Source: Sporodiniella umbellata
Lineage: Eukaryota > Mucoromycota > Mucoromycetes > Mucorales > Rhizopodaceae
Assembly (NCBI GenBank): GCA_025677835.1
Contig: JAIXMR010000010.1
Location: 124,001-188,000 of the forward strand
Length of the DNA stretch: 64,000 nucleotides
Direction of reading: 5' to 3'
Below are positions 39,913-51,878 of the stretch, piece after piece. The notes beneath the pieces are model-generated. The model was not told where the DNA came from, ran no database searches, and saw only the letters and a list, made by a program, of their open reading frames with translations. Made by a program: the position numbers and the translations under genes. The first letter of the stretch is position 1. Each line of letters begins with the position of its first letter.

Positions 39913-42341
39913 ATGTCAAAATCAGCAGAGCTACCTAAGGACTCAATCAGCTCTGCTATAATTGGACTTCAAAATACGTTCGACAGCATTAAGCAACATT
40001 GGAAGCCTCTTAAAGCAAAATCCAGTGTAAAACAACCGAATGGTACGCGAAATCATCCGTTAAACCAAAACAAATTAATACGAGCAACGTGTATATAGAG
40101 ATGCATGCGCTTGGTCCTGTTAATCTTGACAAAACAAGAGAAGAATTCTCGCATCAGATTAACTCCATTCGTAATATCTGCTCACAGTTCGAAACTGAAG
40201 TGCTTGGTGATGTAATGAAAATGGGCGCTGGTGCTGATCCTGCATTCAGAAAACATTTTACTCACTTAAAGGTTAGCTCTTGCACAATGTTCTTGTTTTT
40301 TTTTTTTTTTTGTTATAGCAACCAGTCTAACTTATTTTGTGGGGAAAAAAAGGAACAAGCAGCTTTAGAAAGCACTGTCATTCGTTTAAAAGATATACTG
40401 CAAAGCTCAAAAGCATTGTTAGAGGTGTCGTTAAGAGAAAAAGAGGAATCGAAATCTAAAGCTGAAATACAGAGACTCCAAGAACTAGCACAGTCAATGG
40501 GGTAACTTCACTTTCCAAAAAGAGGGAAACAGCAACGTTTTTTTTTTTTTTTGACAGATTCATAGACTAGTTACTTTTGTAGACGTTTCAAGAATTGAGT
40601 CCGACTCACCCATTAGTACAATTACCTTAGGGGGAACTATGATTGTGATTGATGTAATATATTTTATGAGATTGATCTTTTCTTACCATTTAAAACAGAT
40701 TGATATAGATAACAAAGGGGAAGTGCAGAAAGTGAACGTCACTTTTGTCTCAGATTCAATACAAAACGATCAATATACTGCAGTAGACAAGATATTGAAA
40801 GAGAACCTTCAGTCACGCAAATTCCATTTATTTAAACGAAACTTGTGGTGTCTTGCATTGTTAGATCAGCTCAACGTTAAATACAAAACCCTGGACTTTT
40901 TTTTGATCACAAAAAACTTACTAGAGGATTTAAGAACGTCTTGCTTAAACGAATCGTAAGCAAAGTTTTAGAAAATACCTAACTATTCCTCATATCCTTC
41001 TTTTTGTGCGCAGAGAGATCGAGCCTGACTTTTCAACAGTTTTGACAGAAGGACACGGTATACCATGCATGAATTTGGATTATCCAGGAATTTCGTTAGC
41101 GTATTGGTTAGAAAAATCAACGGCAGTAGATGTAGATTGGAGTGAAGTACAGGAATCATTTCGGGACAAAAAAAATCACCCTATCTTGTCAAAAGCATCT
41201 AGATTGTTGATATCCTTTGAGAATTCTGTTCAACCTATGTATTATTTACCATCTTCTAGACCCTCCTACTTGTTAAAGTTTGATGAGACAGACGAAGACA
41301 TCGACGAAGAGCACTTTAAAGTTGTATGTGAAAACAGTTATCCAAGATTCATGTCCCCTACACGCTATGTCAAGACACTGTCAACGCATCCCGATTCTGT
41401 GCCTGTACCCATTCGATTTGTTGCCACTGTAGAGCCTCCTATACCCATGGCAGATCAAATTTGTCAAAGCTTAATGAATGTGGCTGGGCTGACAAAAATG
41501 GACACAATGGGACAGAGCGAATCGAAAAACGCAAGTGAATGTCTATCATTGGAAGAAACCCTTGTGCCAAACATTGCTCACACTAAACATCATGTAAGCG
41601 GTGCTATACAGATGGCGATAAAGGCTAACATATTTCAAACTAAAAAGCTATATGACAGTCAAGTTTACAAATGGATGAAGTCATCAAATACAAGTGCAAA
41701 ACTGGTATCTAGAATTCCTTTCCAACATCCTGTACAAATGCATAATATTCTTCAAGTAAGTTACTAAAAAAAAAAAAGAAAAAGAAAAATAGCTACATAT
41801 ACTGAAACACAAAATTAGTGCTTACGACAGCAAGAGATGTTCAACGTTCTGTTTAAAAGTATATTCAGTGGGTCTCAGTCAGTTACTGATTCAACTTCTT
41901 TGGTATCTGTTGCGTTGGATACGATATTGGCTGGTATAATACTTAGACGGTTACGCTTTTCCCTAGAGATACTTATATGTTGTTTTTACAGAGGAAGATA
42001 AACGTTTGATTATTGAAGTTGCGGCAACTGAAGCACCATACTCTATACATTTGACACTATCCCCTCCACAGGCATCCTCATTTGTATTGATTCCTTTATC
42101 AATTGATATTCCAACAGAGGACCCAACGCGACCCACAGTTTGCTTACATTCTTCCCCTATTCATAAGTGGAACACTAGTGTATTCAAACCCGACGTAATG
42201 ACAAAGGAACTCCAATCACACCACAACGTCCCGCAGTTCGTTCGATGGCTATTCGAAAGAATGTCTAAAGAGAGCTTTGTAAAGAGAGACAAGATGGATA
42301 TTGATGATGATCTGTACAAAAAATCAATAAAGATAGAATAA
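39913..42341 (+). CDS. MED1: Mediator complex subunit 1-like (MED1)
   Basis: Probable Mediator middle-module subunit linking activators to RNA polymerase II. Starts at 39913 (MSKSAELPKDSISSAIIGLQ). An N-terminal helical exon joins (40042/40099) to EMHALGPVNLDKTREEFSHQ and a coiled region (ALESTVIRLKDILQSSKALL; KAEIQRLQELAQSMG). The Med1 domain follows: RLVTFVDVSRIESD, IDIDNKGEVQKVNVTFVSDS and KFHLFKRNLWCLALLDQLNV, then TVLTEGHGIPCMNLDYPGIS with LAYWLEK. The long exon 41006-41767 holds ISFENSVQPMYYLPSSRPSY and PVPIRFVATVEPPIPMADQI. The C-terminal exon reads HLTLSPPQASSFVLIPLSID and ends MDIDDDLYKKSIKIE. About eight exons. Assignment rests on overall pattern and remembered family blocks, so it is less certain than for the flanking genes. 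Confidence 0.65.
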
Positions 42342-42789
42342 GCGAAAGAAAAACTACTCGCTGTTATAGATCATCTATTGGGCTTTTTTTTTTGGCTTGC
42401 ACTTCTTGTGTATAGCCGTATAAAGCGAGCAAATCTCAGCAGTATCCTCTTTTAGATGCATGCTATACCCTCTCAAAGACCCTAGTCTATGTCACCCTAA
42501 GAGAGTCTATGTTCTAGCCAATATACATGAAGCCAAAACACATAAAGCAAAAGGTTAAGCCCAAATATTCAGATATGTACACATGTGTTTGTATCTTTTC
42601 AATTGCTTCTATAGTATTTGTACACTTTCAAAAAGAAACACACCAAGTATGTATGCTCTACTTTGACAGTTGCAGAAATAACGTAGCACCGAAATAAAAA
42701 TGACTTTCGTTGAACGTGAATCCAATTTAAATTTCTTTCGTTTTCGTTTTTTTTTTTTTATTTTTTTATTTTTTGTGGCTGACACTGTT
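42342..42789. other. MED1-like 3' flank and ORC4 5' flank
   Basis: 448 bp. An ATG at 42700 is in frame with ORC4, but the extension it would add is a Phe-rich translation of a T tract, so the internal ATG at 42790 is preferred. No other element. Confidence 0.5.
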
Positions 42790-44253
42790 ATGTCAAAAAG
42801 ACTTGCTTCTGAAGAACCTGACGTTCCTAGCAAATTGCCTAGGCTTGGCCCTTGTGAAAATAGAATAAGCAGTACAATACTTGGGAGACTATGTGGAAGG
42901 GAGTTGCCTAATCGACTTCACGGCCTTTCTGATCAGTACAGTACTTTATATGGACTACTAAAACAAACAGTTTCTGCGGGAGAGAGTAATTCATGTTTGT
43001 TGTTCGGGAACCGAGGAACAGGAAAGACGGCTCTTATTAGAACAGCTTTAAAAGAACTTAAAAAAACATACCCCGATTTTTGCGTTGTCAAGCTAAATGG
43101 TTTGACTGAAACAACAGACCGTCTTGCATTAAGTGAGATATCAAGACAATTAGTGACAGAACAAAGTCAAGAGGAGCGGTCATTTGTAAAGCATCTTTTC
43201 CAATGATTTTTTTTTTTTTTTTGTTAACCTTTGCGAATTCTAGGGATCCTTTGCCGAATCGCTTGAGTATTTATTATCGCTCCTGAAGTCAGGTCAGAAA
43301 GACTCTTTGCCGGTCGTATTTATCCTTGATGAGTTTGATTTGTTCGCACAACAGCCTAAACAAACGTTGTTATATAATTTGTTTGACGCTGCACAAAGCG
43401 CTCAAAACCCTATGGCAGTCATTGGACTTACTTGTCGATTGGACGCATTAGATTTACTGGAAAAGCGAGTTAAATCTAGATTCTCCCATCGACAAATCTA
43501 TCTATTTTCCACAACGACCTTTAACAGCTTTGTGGAGATGGCAAAAGACACTTTTTTAGTCAAAGACGCACCAGAGTTTAATGCAGCGATTGAAGAGCTA
43601 TTCAAAAACCCAGTGATGATCAGCATTGTGAGGAAAGTGTATGATATCTCAAAAGACATTCGTTTGCTCCACAAAATTTCAGTAATACAAAAAGAAAAGC
43701 ATATTTCGTATTTTTAGCTAACAGTATCTTATTATTTTTTTCAAACAGTTTTACCCAGTAACAAAACTATATACACAACGATATCTATTGGCAGAGGATT
43801 TTTTAGTATCGAATGAAGCACAAAGAAGTGATGCAAAGACAGAACTTTTACAAGGAATCTCTTTATTAGAGCTTGTTCTAATTATCAGTATGAAAAAGCT
43901 GTTGGAGAAAGAGATTACAACCTTTAATTTCCAAATGGTTTATGATGAATACAAAGAGTTTATGACCCAGACGCAGGTGAAAGGCCAAGGGTTTGGTATG
44001 AGATTATACAAGCGAGCTGTGGCTCTTAAGGTATTACCACTGTTATTTTGTAAACAACACTCACTAAAACTGAGTTTAGGCATTTGAAAGTTTGCAACTG
44101 TTTGAGTTAGTAACTCCTATAGACAGTGCAGGCAAATGCCCCAAGGAATACCGTATGGCCAAGTTAATGCTCGAAAGAGCTCAGATTACAGAGGCAGTTC
44201 TTAAATACGATTGTCCGAGTATAATCAAGAAATGGGGCACTGGAGGCGCATAG
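42790..44253 (+). CDS. ORC4: Origin recognition complex subunit 4
   Basis: AAA+ subunit of ORC, which marks replication origins and helps load MCM. Begins MSKRLASEEPDVPSKLPRLG, then ISSTILGRLCGRELPNRLHG. Walker A is LLFGNRGTGKTALIRTALKE; SFAESLEYLLSLLKSGQ precedes Walker B VVFILDEFDLFAQQPKQTLL. Sensor and Arg-rich parts are YNLFDAAQSAQNPMAVIGLT and CRLDALDLLEKRVKSRFSHR. A winged-helix C-terminus follows: LLEKEITTFNFQMVYDEYKE, QGFGMRLYKRAVALK, AFESLQLFELVTPID. Exon 1 ends at SF (donor 43186); joins lie near 43240, 43680/43750 and 44030/44080. Final residues are IIKKWGTGGA. Length and domain order fit ORC4. Confidence 0.93.
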
Positions 44254-44525
44254 AAAAAGAAAATAAAGAGCAGCACTCTCAAATTTTTATTTGCAACCAA
44301 TATGATGTAGTTTACACTCCTTATCAGAAGGTCTGTGTTGAGACCATTGACACATAAGCTTTGGTTTTTCGTTTATGAATAAAGTGTTTAAAACTCTACG
44401 ATTGGAAATCAAACGAATCTGTACATGCTTGTAGACTGTCTAATGCTGTATACCCCCCATATCAAATCGAATAAAAGAAAAAGGAAAACTGTTTTTTTTT
44501 TTTTTTTTTTTTAATCTATACAAAA

Positions 44526-45701
44526 TCAATTCAATCTCCACTCTACAATGGAATTGTTTAATGGGCCATAATCAGGTCCTGTAGTGTCATCTACAAAAAA
44601 AAAAAAAAAAAAAAAAAGACTGGTAAGTTTACTCATGCATTATTGTTTTAATTACCTGATGTGTAAATACCACCTTTCAATCCGTAGGTATTAATAAGAT
44701 ATTCCCATAAAGACGGTGTGACAATCGAAAACCCACCCTTAAACGATCCACGAGGCCTCGAGTTAGGATTCAATCTGCCTTCTACTTCAGAATCTTCCAA
44801 AAATTCATTGTCTACAGGCCCTTCACCTATTTTTCCGTCACATAAACGTAAAAACCAGGTGCATAACCACAATCTGTCTACAAAGTAGTACTTCTCGCCC
44901 ATATAAACCGAATATCTATCCGCTTGTTTTTTATATAGTTCCCGTTCCTGCATACATTGATTTCTCTTTCTCAATGCCTCTCTTCCTTGCTCGTTGTCGT
45001 ATGTTAAAGTTTCTAATAAAAGATCGACATAGTGTGCCTCACTTGAGTCGCCTCTATTCTCACCCAGCTAAAAATATTACCTTGTTAGCTTTTTTTTTTT
45101 TTTTTCATCCATTATACGTAGACAGGCTTTCTTTAGTACTTACGAGTCTGTTACAAAGGAAACAGTACAACTGTAAAACGTTCATTCGGATTAGGATACC
45201 GTGTCCTTCCACAGATTTATGAAAAGTGTATGCGCAATCTTTACAACCTAAAATAATACATCTGCATAAGTACAGAATGGCTGACAACGATCTATGCTTA
45301 CGATTTCTGACGTTTCCTTTCCACACATAAAGACACAAGCCGGAATCTTTGCAGCTATTACCGCAAGTGGCACAGTTCAGATTCTTGGGTAGCCAATTAA
45401 GTACTTGTTGGTATTTAGTAGCATAAGGCTTCAAGACCTTGCCGTTCACACATCCAATGTGAGGACAAATTTTAGAATCGTTTGGATCTTCAGCTTTGCG
45501 TGCGTACATGTCTTTCCAAGTCTCGTCAGGCAATTTATAGGTGACTCCGAATGTGTTGTAGAGCTGTTCTCTCCAAACAACGTCACTGTGGGCTACAATA
45601 GCTAGTTTATGACATACTTGAGAGAAAGTCTTAAGACTTTCAAGGGGCAAATGACCTGCAATAAAAGTAAGTAGCTCATTATTGAGTTCTGTCAAAAGCA
45701 T
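44526..45701 (-). CDS. F-box protein with ZnF-UBP and DUSP domains
   Basis: Three modules in order. (1) F-box: LLTELNNELLTFIAGHLPLE, LKTFSQVCHKLAIVAHSDVV, W. (2) A ZnF-UBP-like finger, normally a binder of free ubiquitin C-termini: CPHIGC, NCATCGNSCKDSGLCLYV, then across an intron CKDCAYTFHKSVEGHGILI and LQLYCFLCNRLV, with His/Cys spacing like USP20/USP33. (3) A DUSP-type domain: YYFVDRLWLCTWFLRL, EGPVDNEFLED, FSIVTPSLWEYLINTYGLKG. A basic linker (REALRKRNQCMQERELYKKQ) joins 2 and 3. No ubiquitin-protease catalytic boxes are present. The start is 45701; an upstream extension of the frame has no ATG. Final exon ends NNSIVEWRLN. Probably an SCF adaptor that reads ubiquitin or shares partners with USP20/33-like enzymes (inference). 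Confidence 0.78.
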
Positions 45702-46150
45702 ATTGCCAGAAAGAAAAGTCAAAATTGTAACTGATACTAACTGGATGTAATCTCCGGCGGTTTTTTTTTTTTTTTTTTGAAGCCATTCAAGAATAGATCC
45801 TAATCCTGCTATTTATAGGGTCTACTATCAAGCCATGAGTAGTTTAGTTGATAGTGAATATTCTTGGTATCAGGTTCCCTTTACTCTTCTTGGACAAGAT
45901 CAGGATGCTGTGGTGATGCGCAATGCAATGGAAAAAAAAAAAAAAAAAAAAAGAAATTGCTTGAATTCAAACAAGTGTCCAAGAATACTTTATTATGATA
46001 TTCGGCAGATTGTACATGGATAGTCAAAACGAGTTGTATAGGGTACAAAGAGCCATCTAAAACAAACCGGATGTCGCAAGTAGCAAAAGTGTAAAGGACA
46101 GTAGTAGTTGGGCTTCAAGTCACTTGTACAGATACAGAGCTCGTTTATAC

Positions 46151-46181
<31 letters not shown>

Positions 46182-46772
46182 ACAATTGCGCCAGTGTGCG
46201 ATCTATGACTTGGTATCAGCATCCAAGGTTACCTATCTCATTTTCTAAAATGAACCCCAAGCGCAAAAGGTGTAGAGCGATGAATCTTGACTGTATCCAA
46301 AGCTGCCTTTTAAACTAAGGTCATCAGGTTCTGACTTGAGGGGCCAATGTACCTTTCAAAGAGACGTGTCAAAACTGAACCACTCTAATTAATTTTGCAA
46401 GTTTAAATGAAAACAAGAGCAGATTTGGAAATTCATAAGGAGGATCACCGAGACTGATTGTGTTACTTTAAAAGTGCATATCCAGTCGAGTACATATCCA
46501 TACTGCTTGTTTGTAATCTATTATATATACTGGGAATGGTTTTTTTTTAAAAAAAAAAAAAGAGCTGTAAGCTATTCCGAGTTGTGATTATGTATAGATC
46601 CACCCCTAAGATTTTTTTTTAAAAGGGACGAGTAAACAGAAAGCAGAAATAGAGCCCACAAATCAATGTAGAAAAGAAGTAAAAAAGGGAATTGACAGCT
46701 GAGTAGTAAAAAGAAAGAGAGTCTTTCTTTTTGTTTTGGTTTGTTTTATTTGCTGATGTTTGATGATTTTGT
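45702..46772. other. 1.1 kb spacer
   Basis: No confident gene. A plus-strand frame at 45835-46023 begins MSSLVDSEYSWYQVPFTLLG and runs into a Lys-coding A run; it is too short to support. Long A runs occur near 45930-45951 and 46151-46176, and a T/A run at 46541-46561. Confidence 0.45.
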
Positions 46773-47217
46773 TTAATCGAAAAGACCGAAACCCATATCC
46801 TAAACAAATTATGGTGAGTAAAGATTGGGAGAGCATTTATTAGGTTAACGCTCACGTCATCAGATTCTTCCTTTTCTTCTTCCTTGGCTTCAGCAGCGGG
46901 AGCATCGGAAGAGGCAGCAGCAGCACCAGAAGAGGCAACAGCACCACCGGTAGGGACAGAGGAGATCTTTTCCTTACCTTCGGCAATGAGCTAGACAAGA
47001 GAATAAGTAAACAATTAAAAAAAAAAAAAATAAATAAAAAAAAAAAAAAGCGATTTACCTCTTCAACATTCTTTCCTTCAAGGGAAGAGATCAAAGAGTT
47101 CAAACGTTCCTCTTCAGTTTCAACACCAACGGAGGCCAAAAGGGCCTTGACATCGGCGGCGCTGGGAGAGGTCTTACCAGCTTGAGCGAGGAGAAGGTAG
47201 GCAGCAAGGTACTTCAT
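46773..47217 (-). CDS. RPP2: 60S acidic ribosomal protein P2
   Basis: Ribosomal stalk protein; P1/P2 dimers recruit elongation factors to the large subunit. Three exons: [20 protein letters not shown] ... [13 protein letters not shown], then [20 protein letters not shown] with the Ala-rich hinge and acidic stretch [12 protein letters not shown], then the small last exon giving DMGFGLFD. The terminal MGFGLFD is the universal stalk signature, restored exactly across the final intron. About 107 residues, normal length. Codon use is strongly biased, as in the adjacent EF-1alpha gene. A (GCA)8 repeat and a 28-nt A run lie about 120-150 bp upstream of the start. Confidence 0.96.
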
Positions 47218-47363
47218 TTTTTCAAAGAGAGAGAAAGAGAAAGAAGAATCTGTTGGCCCAGTCAAAAGCGACAAAAGAAATGGCAACAAAAAAATTTTTT
47301 CATGTGACTTGCAATGGCCTATGCTTTTTTCACCCAAAAAAAAAAAAAAAAAAAAAAAAAAAA

Positions 47364-47387
47364 GCAGCAGCAGCAGCAGCAGCAGCA
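47364..47387. repeat. (GCA)8 trinucleotide repeat
   Basis: Directly follows a 28-nt A run, in the P2 gene's upstream region. It is non-coding here: it would read poly-Leu (TGC/CTG) on the minus strand only as part of an unsupported frame. Confidence 0.92.
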
Positions 47388-47566
47388 AAATCGCGCCACG
47401 GTTCCAAAGGCTGATTTCTGAATAAAAGACATAAAACAAAAGCAAAGCGTTGATGTTTAAAGGGGTTTTTTTTTGGGTTTATTGATACAAAAGAAAAGAA
47501 AGGAGGTTTTTCTTTTAAGAGAATTTAGATAGAAAGGGAGACAAGAGATAAAGGATATTCCATCAT

Positions 47567-48943
47567 TTATTTCTTACCAGCCTTAGCAGCGGCCTTGGTG
47601 ACCTTACCGGCCTTATCGACCTTTTCGACGGCCTTGATGACACCAACAGCGACGGTTTGACGCATATCACGGACGGCGAAACGACCAAGAGGGGGATAGT
47701 CGGTATAGGCTTCGACACACATGGGCTTGGAGGGAGTCATCTTGACGATGGCAGAGTCACCAGACTTGACAAACTTGGGTTCGGCTTCAAGAGACTTACC
47801 GGAACGTCTGTCGATCTTTTCGATCAATTCAGAGAACTTACAGGCAATGTGGGCGGTGTGACAATCCAAGACGGGAGCGTAACCAGCACCAATTTGACCG
47901 GGGTGGTTCAAGATAATGACTTGAGCGGTGAAAGAACCGGCTTCCTTAGCGGGGTCGTTCTTGGAGTCAGAACAGACGTTACCACGACGGATATCCTTAA
48001 CGGAGACGTTCTTGACGTTGAAACCAACGTTGTCACCGGGGGCACCTTCAGAGAGGGTTTCGTGGTGCATTTCAACGGACTTGACTTCAGTGGTGACAGC
48101 AGCGGGGGCGAAGGTAACAACCATACCAGCCTTGATTACACCAGTTTCGACACGACCAACAGGGACCGTACCAATACCACCAATCTTGTAAACATCTTGG
48201 AGGGGAAGACGGAGAGGCTTGTCAGAAGGACGGGTAGGAGGGTCGATGTTATCGATGGCTTCAAGGAGAGTCTTACCAGACTTGGCACCAGCCTTGGTTT
48301 CCTTGTTCCAACCCTTGTACCAGGACATGTTTTGGGATTCTTCCAACATGTTATCACCGTGCCATCCAGAGATGGGGACGAAGGGAACAGACTTGGGGTT
48401 GTAACCAATCTTCTTGATGAAAGAGGAAACTTCCTTGACAATTTCGTTGAAACGAGCTTCGGACCACTTGGTGGTATCCATCTTGTTAACAGCAACAATC
48501 AATTGACGGACACCCAAGGTGAAAGCCAAAAGAGCGTGTTCACGGGTTTGACCATCCTTGGAAATACCAGCTTCGAATTCACCAGTACCACCAGCAATGA
48601 TAAGAATGGCACAATCGGCTTGAGAAGTACCGGTAATCATGTTCTTGATGAAATCACGGTGACCGGGAGCATCAATAACCGTAATTTGGTACTTGGGGGT
48701 TTCGAACTTCCAGAGAGCGATATCAATGGTAATACCACGTTCACGTTCAGCCTTAAGCTTATCAAGAACCCAAGCGTACTTGAAAGAACCCTTACCGAGT
48801 TCAGCAGCTTCCTTCTCGAACTTTTCGATAGTACGCTTGTCAATACCACCACACTTGTAAATCAAGTGGCCGGTAGTGGTAGATTTACCAGAATCGACGT
48901 GACCGATGACAACAACACTGACGTTAGTCTTATCTTTACCCAT
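47567..48943 (-). CDS. TEF1: Translation elongation factor 1-alpha
   Basis: GTPase that delivers aminoacyl-tRNA to the ribosomal A site. Intronless coding frame of 458 residues. G1 is [20 protein letters not shown]; the switch region is [18 protein letters not shown]3 is [18 protein letters not shown]4 is [11 protein letters not shown]; then [17 protein letters not shown]. Domains 2 and 3 are complete ([80 protein letters not shown]). Ends [11 protein letters not shown], as I recall for Mucorales. The N-terminus [12 protein letters not shown] differs from the common MGKEKTHVNIVV at a few positions. Codon use is extreme, in keeping with very high expression; this also leaves a long antisense frame open. 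A 5' UTR intron is likely (separate entry). Confidence 0.98.
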   Translation of the reverse strand: MGKDKTNVSVVVIGHVDSGKSTTTGHLIYKCGGIDKRTIEKFEKEAAELGKGSFKYAWVLDKLKAERERGITIDIALWKFETPKYQITVIDAPGHRDFIKNMITGTSQADCAILIIAGGTGEFEAGISKDGQTREHALLAFTLGVRQLIVAVNKMDTTKWSEARFNEIVKEVSSFIKKIGYNPKSVPFVPISGWHGDNMLEESQNMSWYKGWNKETKAGAKSGKTLLEAIDNIDPPTRPSDKPLRLPLQDVYKIGGIGTVPVGRVETGVIKAGMVVTFAPAAVTTEVKSVEMHHETLSEGAPGDNVGFNVKNVSVKDIRRGNVCSDSKNDPAKEAGSFTAQVIILNHPGQIGAGYAPVLDCHTAHIACKFSELIEKIDRRSGKSLEAEPKFVKSGDSAIVKMTPSKPMCVEAYTDYPPLGRFAVRDMRQTVAVGVIKAVEKVDKAGKVTKAAAKAGKK

Positions 48944-49029
48944 GGCTATGAAATGTAAGTAAATATCTTTTTCAACTCTCTGCTTGCTCTTAAGGTCGCC
49001 TTACTTTAAAAAAATAAAATGTAGAAAAG

Positions 49030-49062
<33 letters not shown>

Positions 49063-49960
49063 TTAGAACTCATTTACGAAAATTTTTTTTAAATCCTTTT
49101 TTGTAAACAAAACACTACACTCGACTAGCTGTCACTTTAAGCATGAGAATGAATTATGCTGTAACGTAACAAAAAAAAAAATAAAAAAAATAAAAGCTTG
49201 CCATTTCAAGACACTACCCAAACAGTCGCCGGTAGTAAAACGCCACCAAAAAAAAAAAAAAACCCTACCTTCTTTTAGGCTATGGGTCATAGATTCTATG
49301 GGGTGGCTTTTTTCGCTTTTTAACAAACATGGGTCCTGATATTTATCAATCAAACCGTGACAAAATACGCTGAGCTAAAGACCTCTTGCATTGTGGTTCT
49401 CGAATGGCAAGACAAACAGTAGGTAGTAGGCTATAGACGTGAGCCTGGTAGGTGAATAGTTAAAAAGGTCGCGAGGAATGAATAATGTATTCAGTGTCTG
49501 TTTTTAAGAACTACCTGTACAAAAATAGAGAGAGATAAAAAAAAAAAAAAAAACATAAAATGATCATAAAGAGCGAGTTTTTAAGCCAAGGGTTCTTTTT
49601 CTAATGAATTACTTTTATTTAAACCTTTTTTTTTTTTTTTTTTCAAGGCCTATACATATATATCTCAGCCTTATACGAGTCAAGCGCTTCGGCACAACGT
49701 TCAGTGCTCAAAGTAGGAGACAAAAAGCTTAGGCATATTCTTCAGTACTCAAAAAGAAATATAAAGGAAGAGACAAACTTGGCTTTTGACTGTTAAAAAG
49801 AGTTTCAAGAAAAAAAAAAAAATACGCCTGGAACAGAATAAAATACTATAACCAGCTCATATCACCAGCCAAAGCACAACCAGTTGAGATAACCACAAGA
49901 GCTAAGCTTTCGAGTGCCTCACCTAGTGAATACATTTTCCTTTTTGGTGGAGTTCATGCC

Positions 49961-49994
<34 letters not shown>

Positions 49995-50264
49995 GTACAA
50001 TTGTCTTTAGTCAAAATAACTAGAGATTGAACGATCTTGCTGGCCACTTTATTCAAAACTATGTGTTGTTTTCGTGTATTTTTACAAAACTGATGAAAGA
50101 CTGTTCAGTTCTTGTATTACAAAAACACATTTCATGTTATTTATCTTTGATATATCCGTCATTTATTTTTACTACTTGGTTACTTGTTCTCTTTAGAAAA
50201 ATGTTTCGTGAGCTGACTTTTTTCTTTTTTTTTTTTTCTTCTGTTTTCTTCTTAAACCGGTTTT
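48944..50264. other. Spacer between divergent EF-1alpha and lactone oxidase genes
   Basis: 1.3 kb holding the EF-1alpha promoter (right of 49005: a long A run followed by T, 49030-49067) and, at its right end, T-rich DNA with a 30-nt T run (49963-49992) leading into the oxidase gene. No gene seen. A minus-strand frame at 49132-49353 is low-complexity in part and not supported. Confidence 0.5.
48946..49004 (-). other. Probable 5' UTR intron of EF-1alpha
   Basis: On the coding strand, GTAAGG begins at 49004 and an AG ends at 48946, two bases before the ATG (..TTTCATAG/CCATGG). The 59-nt size fits other introns in the window and a CTTAC branch-like site lies near the acceptor. The coding frame itself has no intron, and 5' UTR introns are common in EF-1alpha genes. 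Confidence 0.6.
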
Positions 50265-51878
50265 ATGGTACCCATTCAATTTGAAGAGCTTGAATCTGAA
50301 CTTCAAGGAATTGCAGACGAAAACCATCAATTCCAGAATTGGTCAAAGACTTTTTCTTGCAGACCTGAACTGTTTTTTAGCCCTGAAACAGAAAGCCAAG
50401 TGCAAAAGGTATGTATAAAGCATCGTTGTTTTCTTTTGTTTTTTTTGTTTTTTTTGTTTTTGCAAACTTTAACCTTGATCTGTAGGTCGTCTTGTTAGCT
50501 AGCAAGCTAGGCAAAACTTTAAAAGCTGTAGGAAGTGGTCACTCTCCTTCCGATCTAGCATGCTCTTCCGGATTTATGATGACCCTCGACAAAATGAATC
50601 GCCTTTTAAGAGTAGATAAGAGTAACTGCACTGTTACTGTGGAGGCAGGAATGTCACTACACACCTTTCACAAAGTCCTAAGAGAAAACGGTCTTGCAGC
50701 TAGCAACTTGGGATCTATTTCAGATCAATCTATTGCTGGAGTAATGGCCACAGCAACTCACGGAACTGGTGCTCATTACGGCTGTCTGTCTTCAGTAGTA
50801 AGGAAAGCCCAGAAAGAATCCAGCCAATCGGTGCTCATTTTCTCTTTATTTTTGACCTACAGATTGTTGATCTGACTTTGATTGATGCTGGCGGAAATAT
50901 TCTTTTCTGTTCTCTGAATGAAAACGTAGATATTTTTGAGGCTGCTCGTTGTAGCTTAGGAGCCTTGGGAATCATCACACGTATGACCCTCAAGGTTGAG
51001 CCGGACTTTAGATTAGAGGCTATACAAAGACCTCACAAATTCTCAGACGTTTTGAATAACTGGGATGCTGTAATTCATTCATCAGAGCATACACGTGTTT
51101 GGTGGTATCCTCATACAGATGATTGTGTGGTATGGACTGCCAATCGTACTGAGAAGCCGAAATATAAGTCTGCGCCTAGCTATTTTATGGAAAGAATATA
51201 TGGGTTTCATATATATCAAGCAATGCTAAATGTTACGCGTTACAGTACGTCGTTGATTCCATATCTTACAAAGCTGATGTTCAACACCTTACACTCAAAG
51301 CCTGTTCATATTGTTGATGATTCAAACAAAGTATTCAACTTTGACTGCCTTTTTCCTCAGTATGTAAATGAGTGGGCAATTGACTGGAAAGACGCTCCCG
51401 CTGCCTTGCGCAAACTCGATCAGTTTATAAACAACAATGATCTCAAAGTTCACTTTCCTGTTGAAATTCGCTTTGTAGATGAGGATGACGTCTGGTTAAG
51501 CCCTGCTTATGGTCGTAAAACATGCTATATTGGTGTTATTATGTACAGACCTTATGGCAAACCTGTTCCGTATAAGAAATACTGGAAAGCTTATGAGGAT
51601 ATCATGCGAGAATTCAATGGGCGTCCACATTGGGCAAAGGTATATAGTTCAACCCTCCCCCCCTTTTTTTTTTTTTTTTTTTTTTGGTGTTTTCACTCAT
51701 ACTTTTCTACCACTATTAAAAGGCACATGGACAAACACAACAGGATTTGGAAGCATCTTACCCAAAATTCAATGACTTTTTAAAAGTTCGTGAAAAGTTG
51801 GATCCCAAAGGCATTTTTGTTAATGATTACTTAAAACGACATGTTGTGCATGGAGCTCAAAATAGGTCAAAGCTTTAA
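50265..51878 (+). CDS. ALO1: D-arabinono-1,4-lactone oxidase
   Basis: FAD enzyme making D-erythroascorbate (fungal vitamin C analogue) from D-arabinono-1,4-lactone with oxygen; mitochondrial outer membrane in yeast. Start at 50265 (MVPIQFEELESELQGIADEN), after a T-rich leader. Exons join ETESQVQK to VVLLASKLGKTLKAVGSGHS. The GSGHSPSD motif carries the His expected to bind FAD covalently. The rest of the FAD domain follows: VEAGMSLHTFHKVLRENGLA, SISDQSIAGVMATATHGTGA, AARCSLGALGIITRMTLKVE. The ALO domain contains HTRVWWYPHTDDCVVWTANR, FPVEIRFVDEDDVWLSPAYG and the C-terminal RPHWAK motif, across a final intron from AHGQTQQDLEASYPKFNDFL. Five exons, about 440 residues, close to family length. No obvious targeting peptide. 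Confidence 0.93.

Noticed and set aside
42700..42789. 30-residue N-terminal extension of ORC4
   Set aside because: A Phe-rich translation of a T tract; the internal ATG gives a normal ORC4 N-terminus.
45835..46023. 62-codon plus-strand frame near the F-box/DUSP gene
   Set aside because: Short, runs into a poly-Lys translation of an A run, no splice continuation found.
47336..47387. Poly-Leu frame over the A run and (GCA)8 repeat
   Set aside because: Belongs to an AT-rich frame extending upstream from the P2 start; P2 has its conserved start MKYLAAYLL at 47217.
47657..48958. 433-codon plus-strand frame opposite EF-1alpha
   Set aside because: It is the antisense shadow of the EF-1alpha coding frame, kept open by that gene's extreme codon bias. 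It has no motifs.
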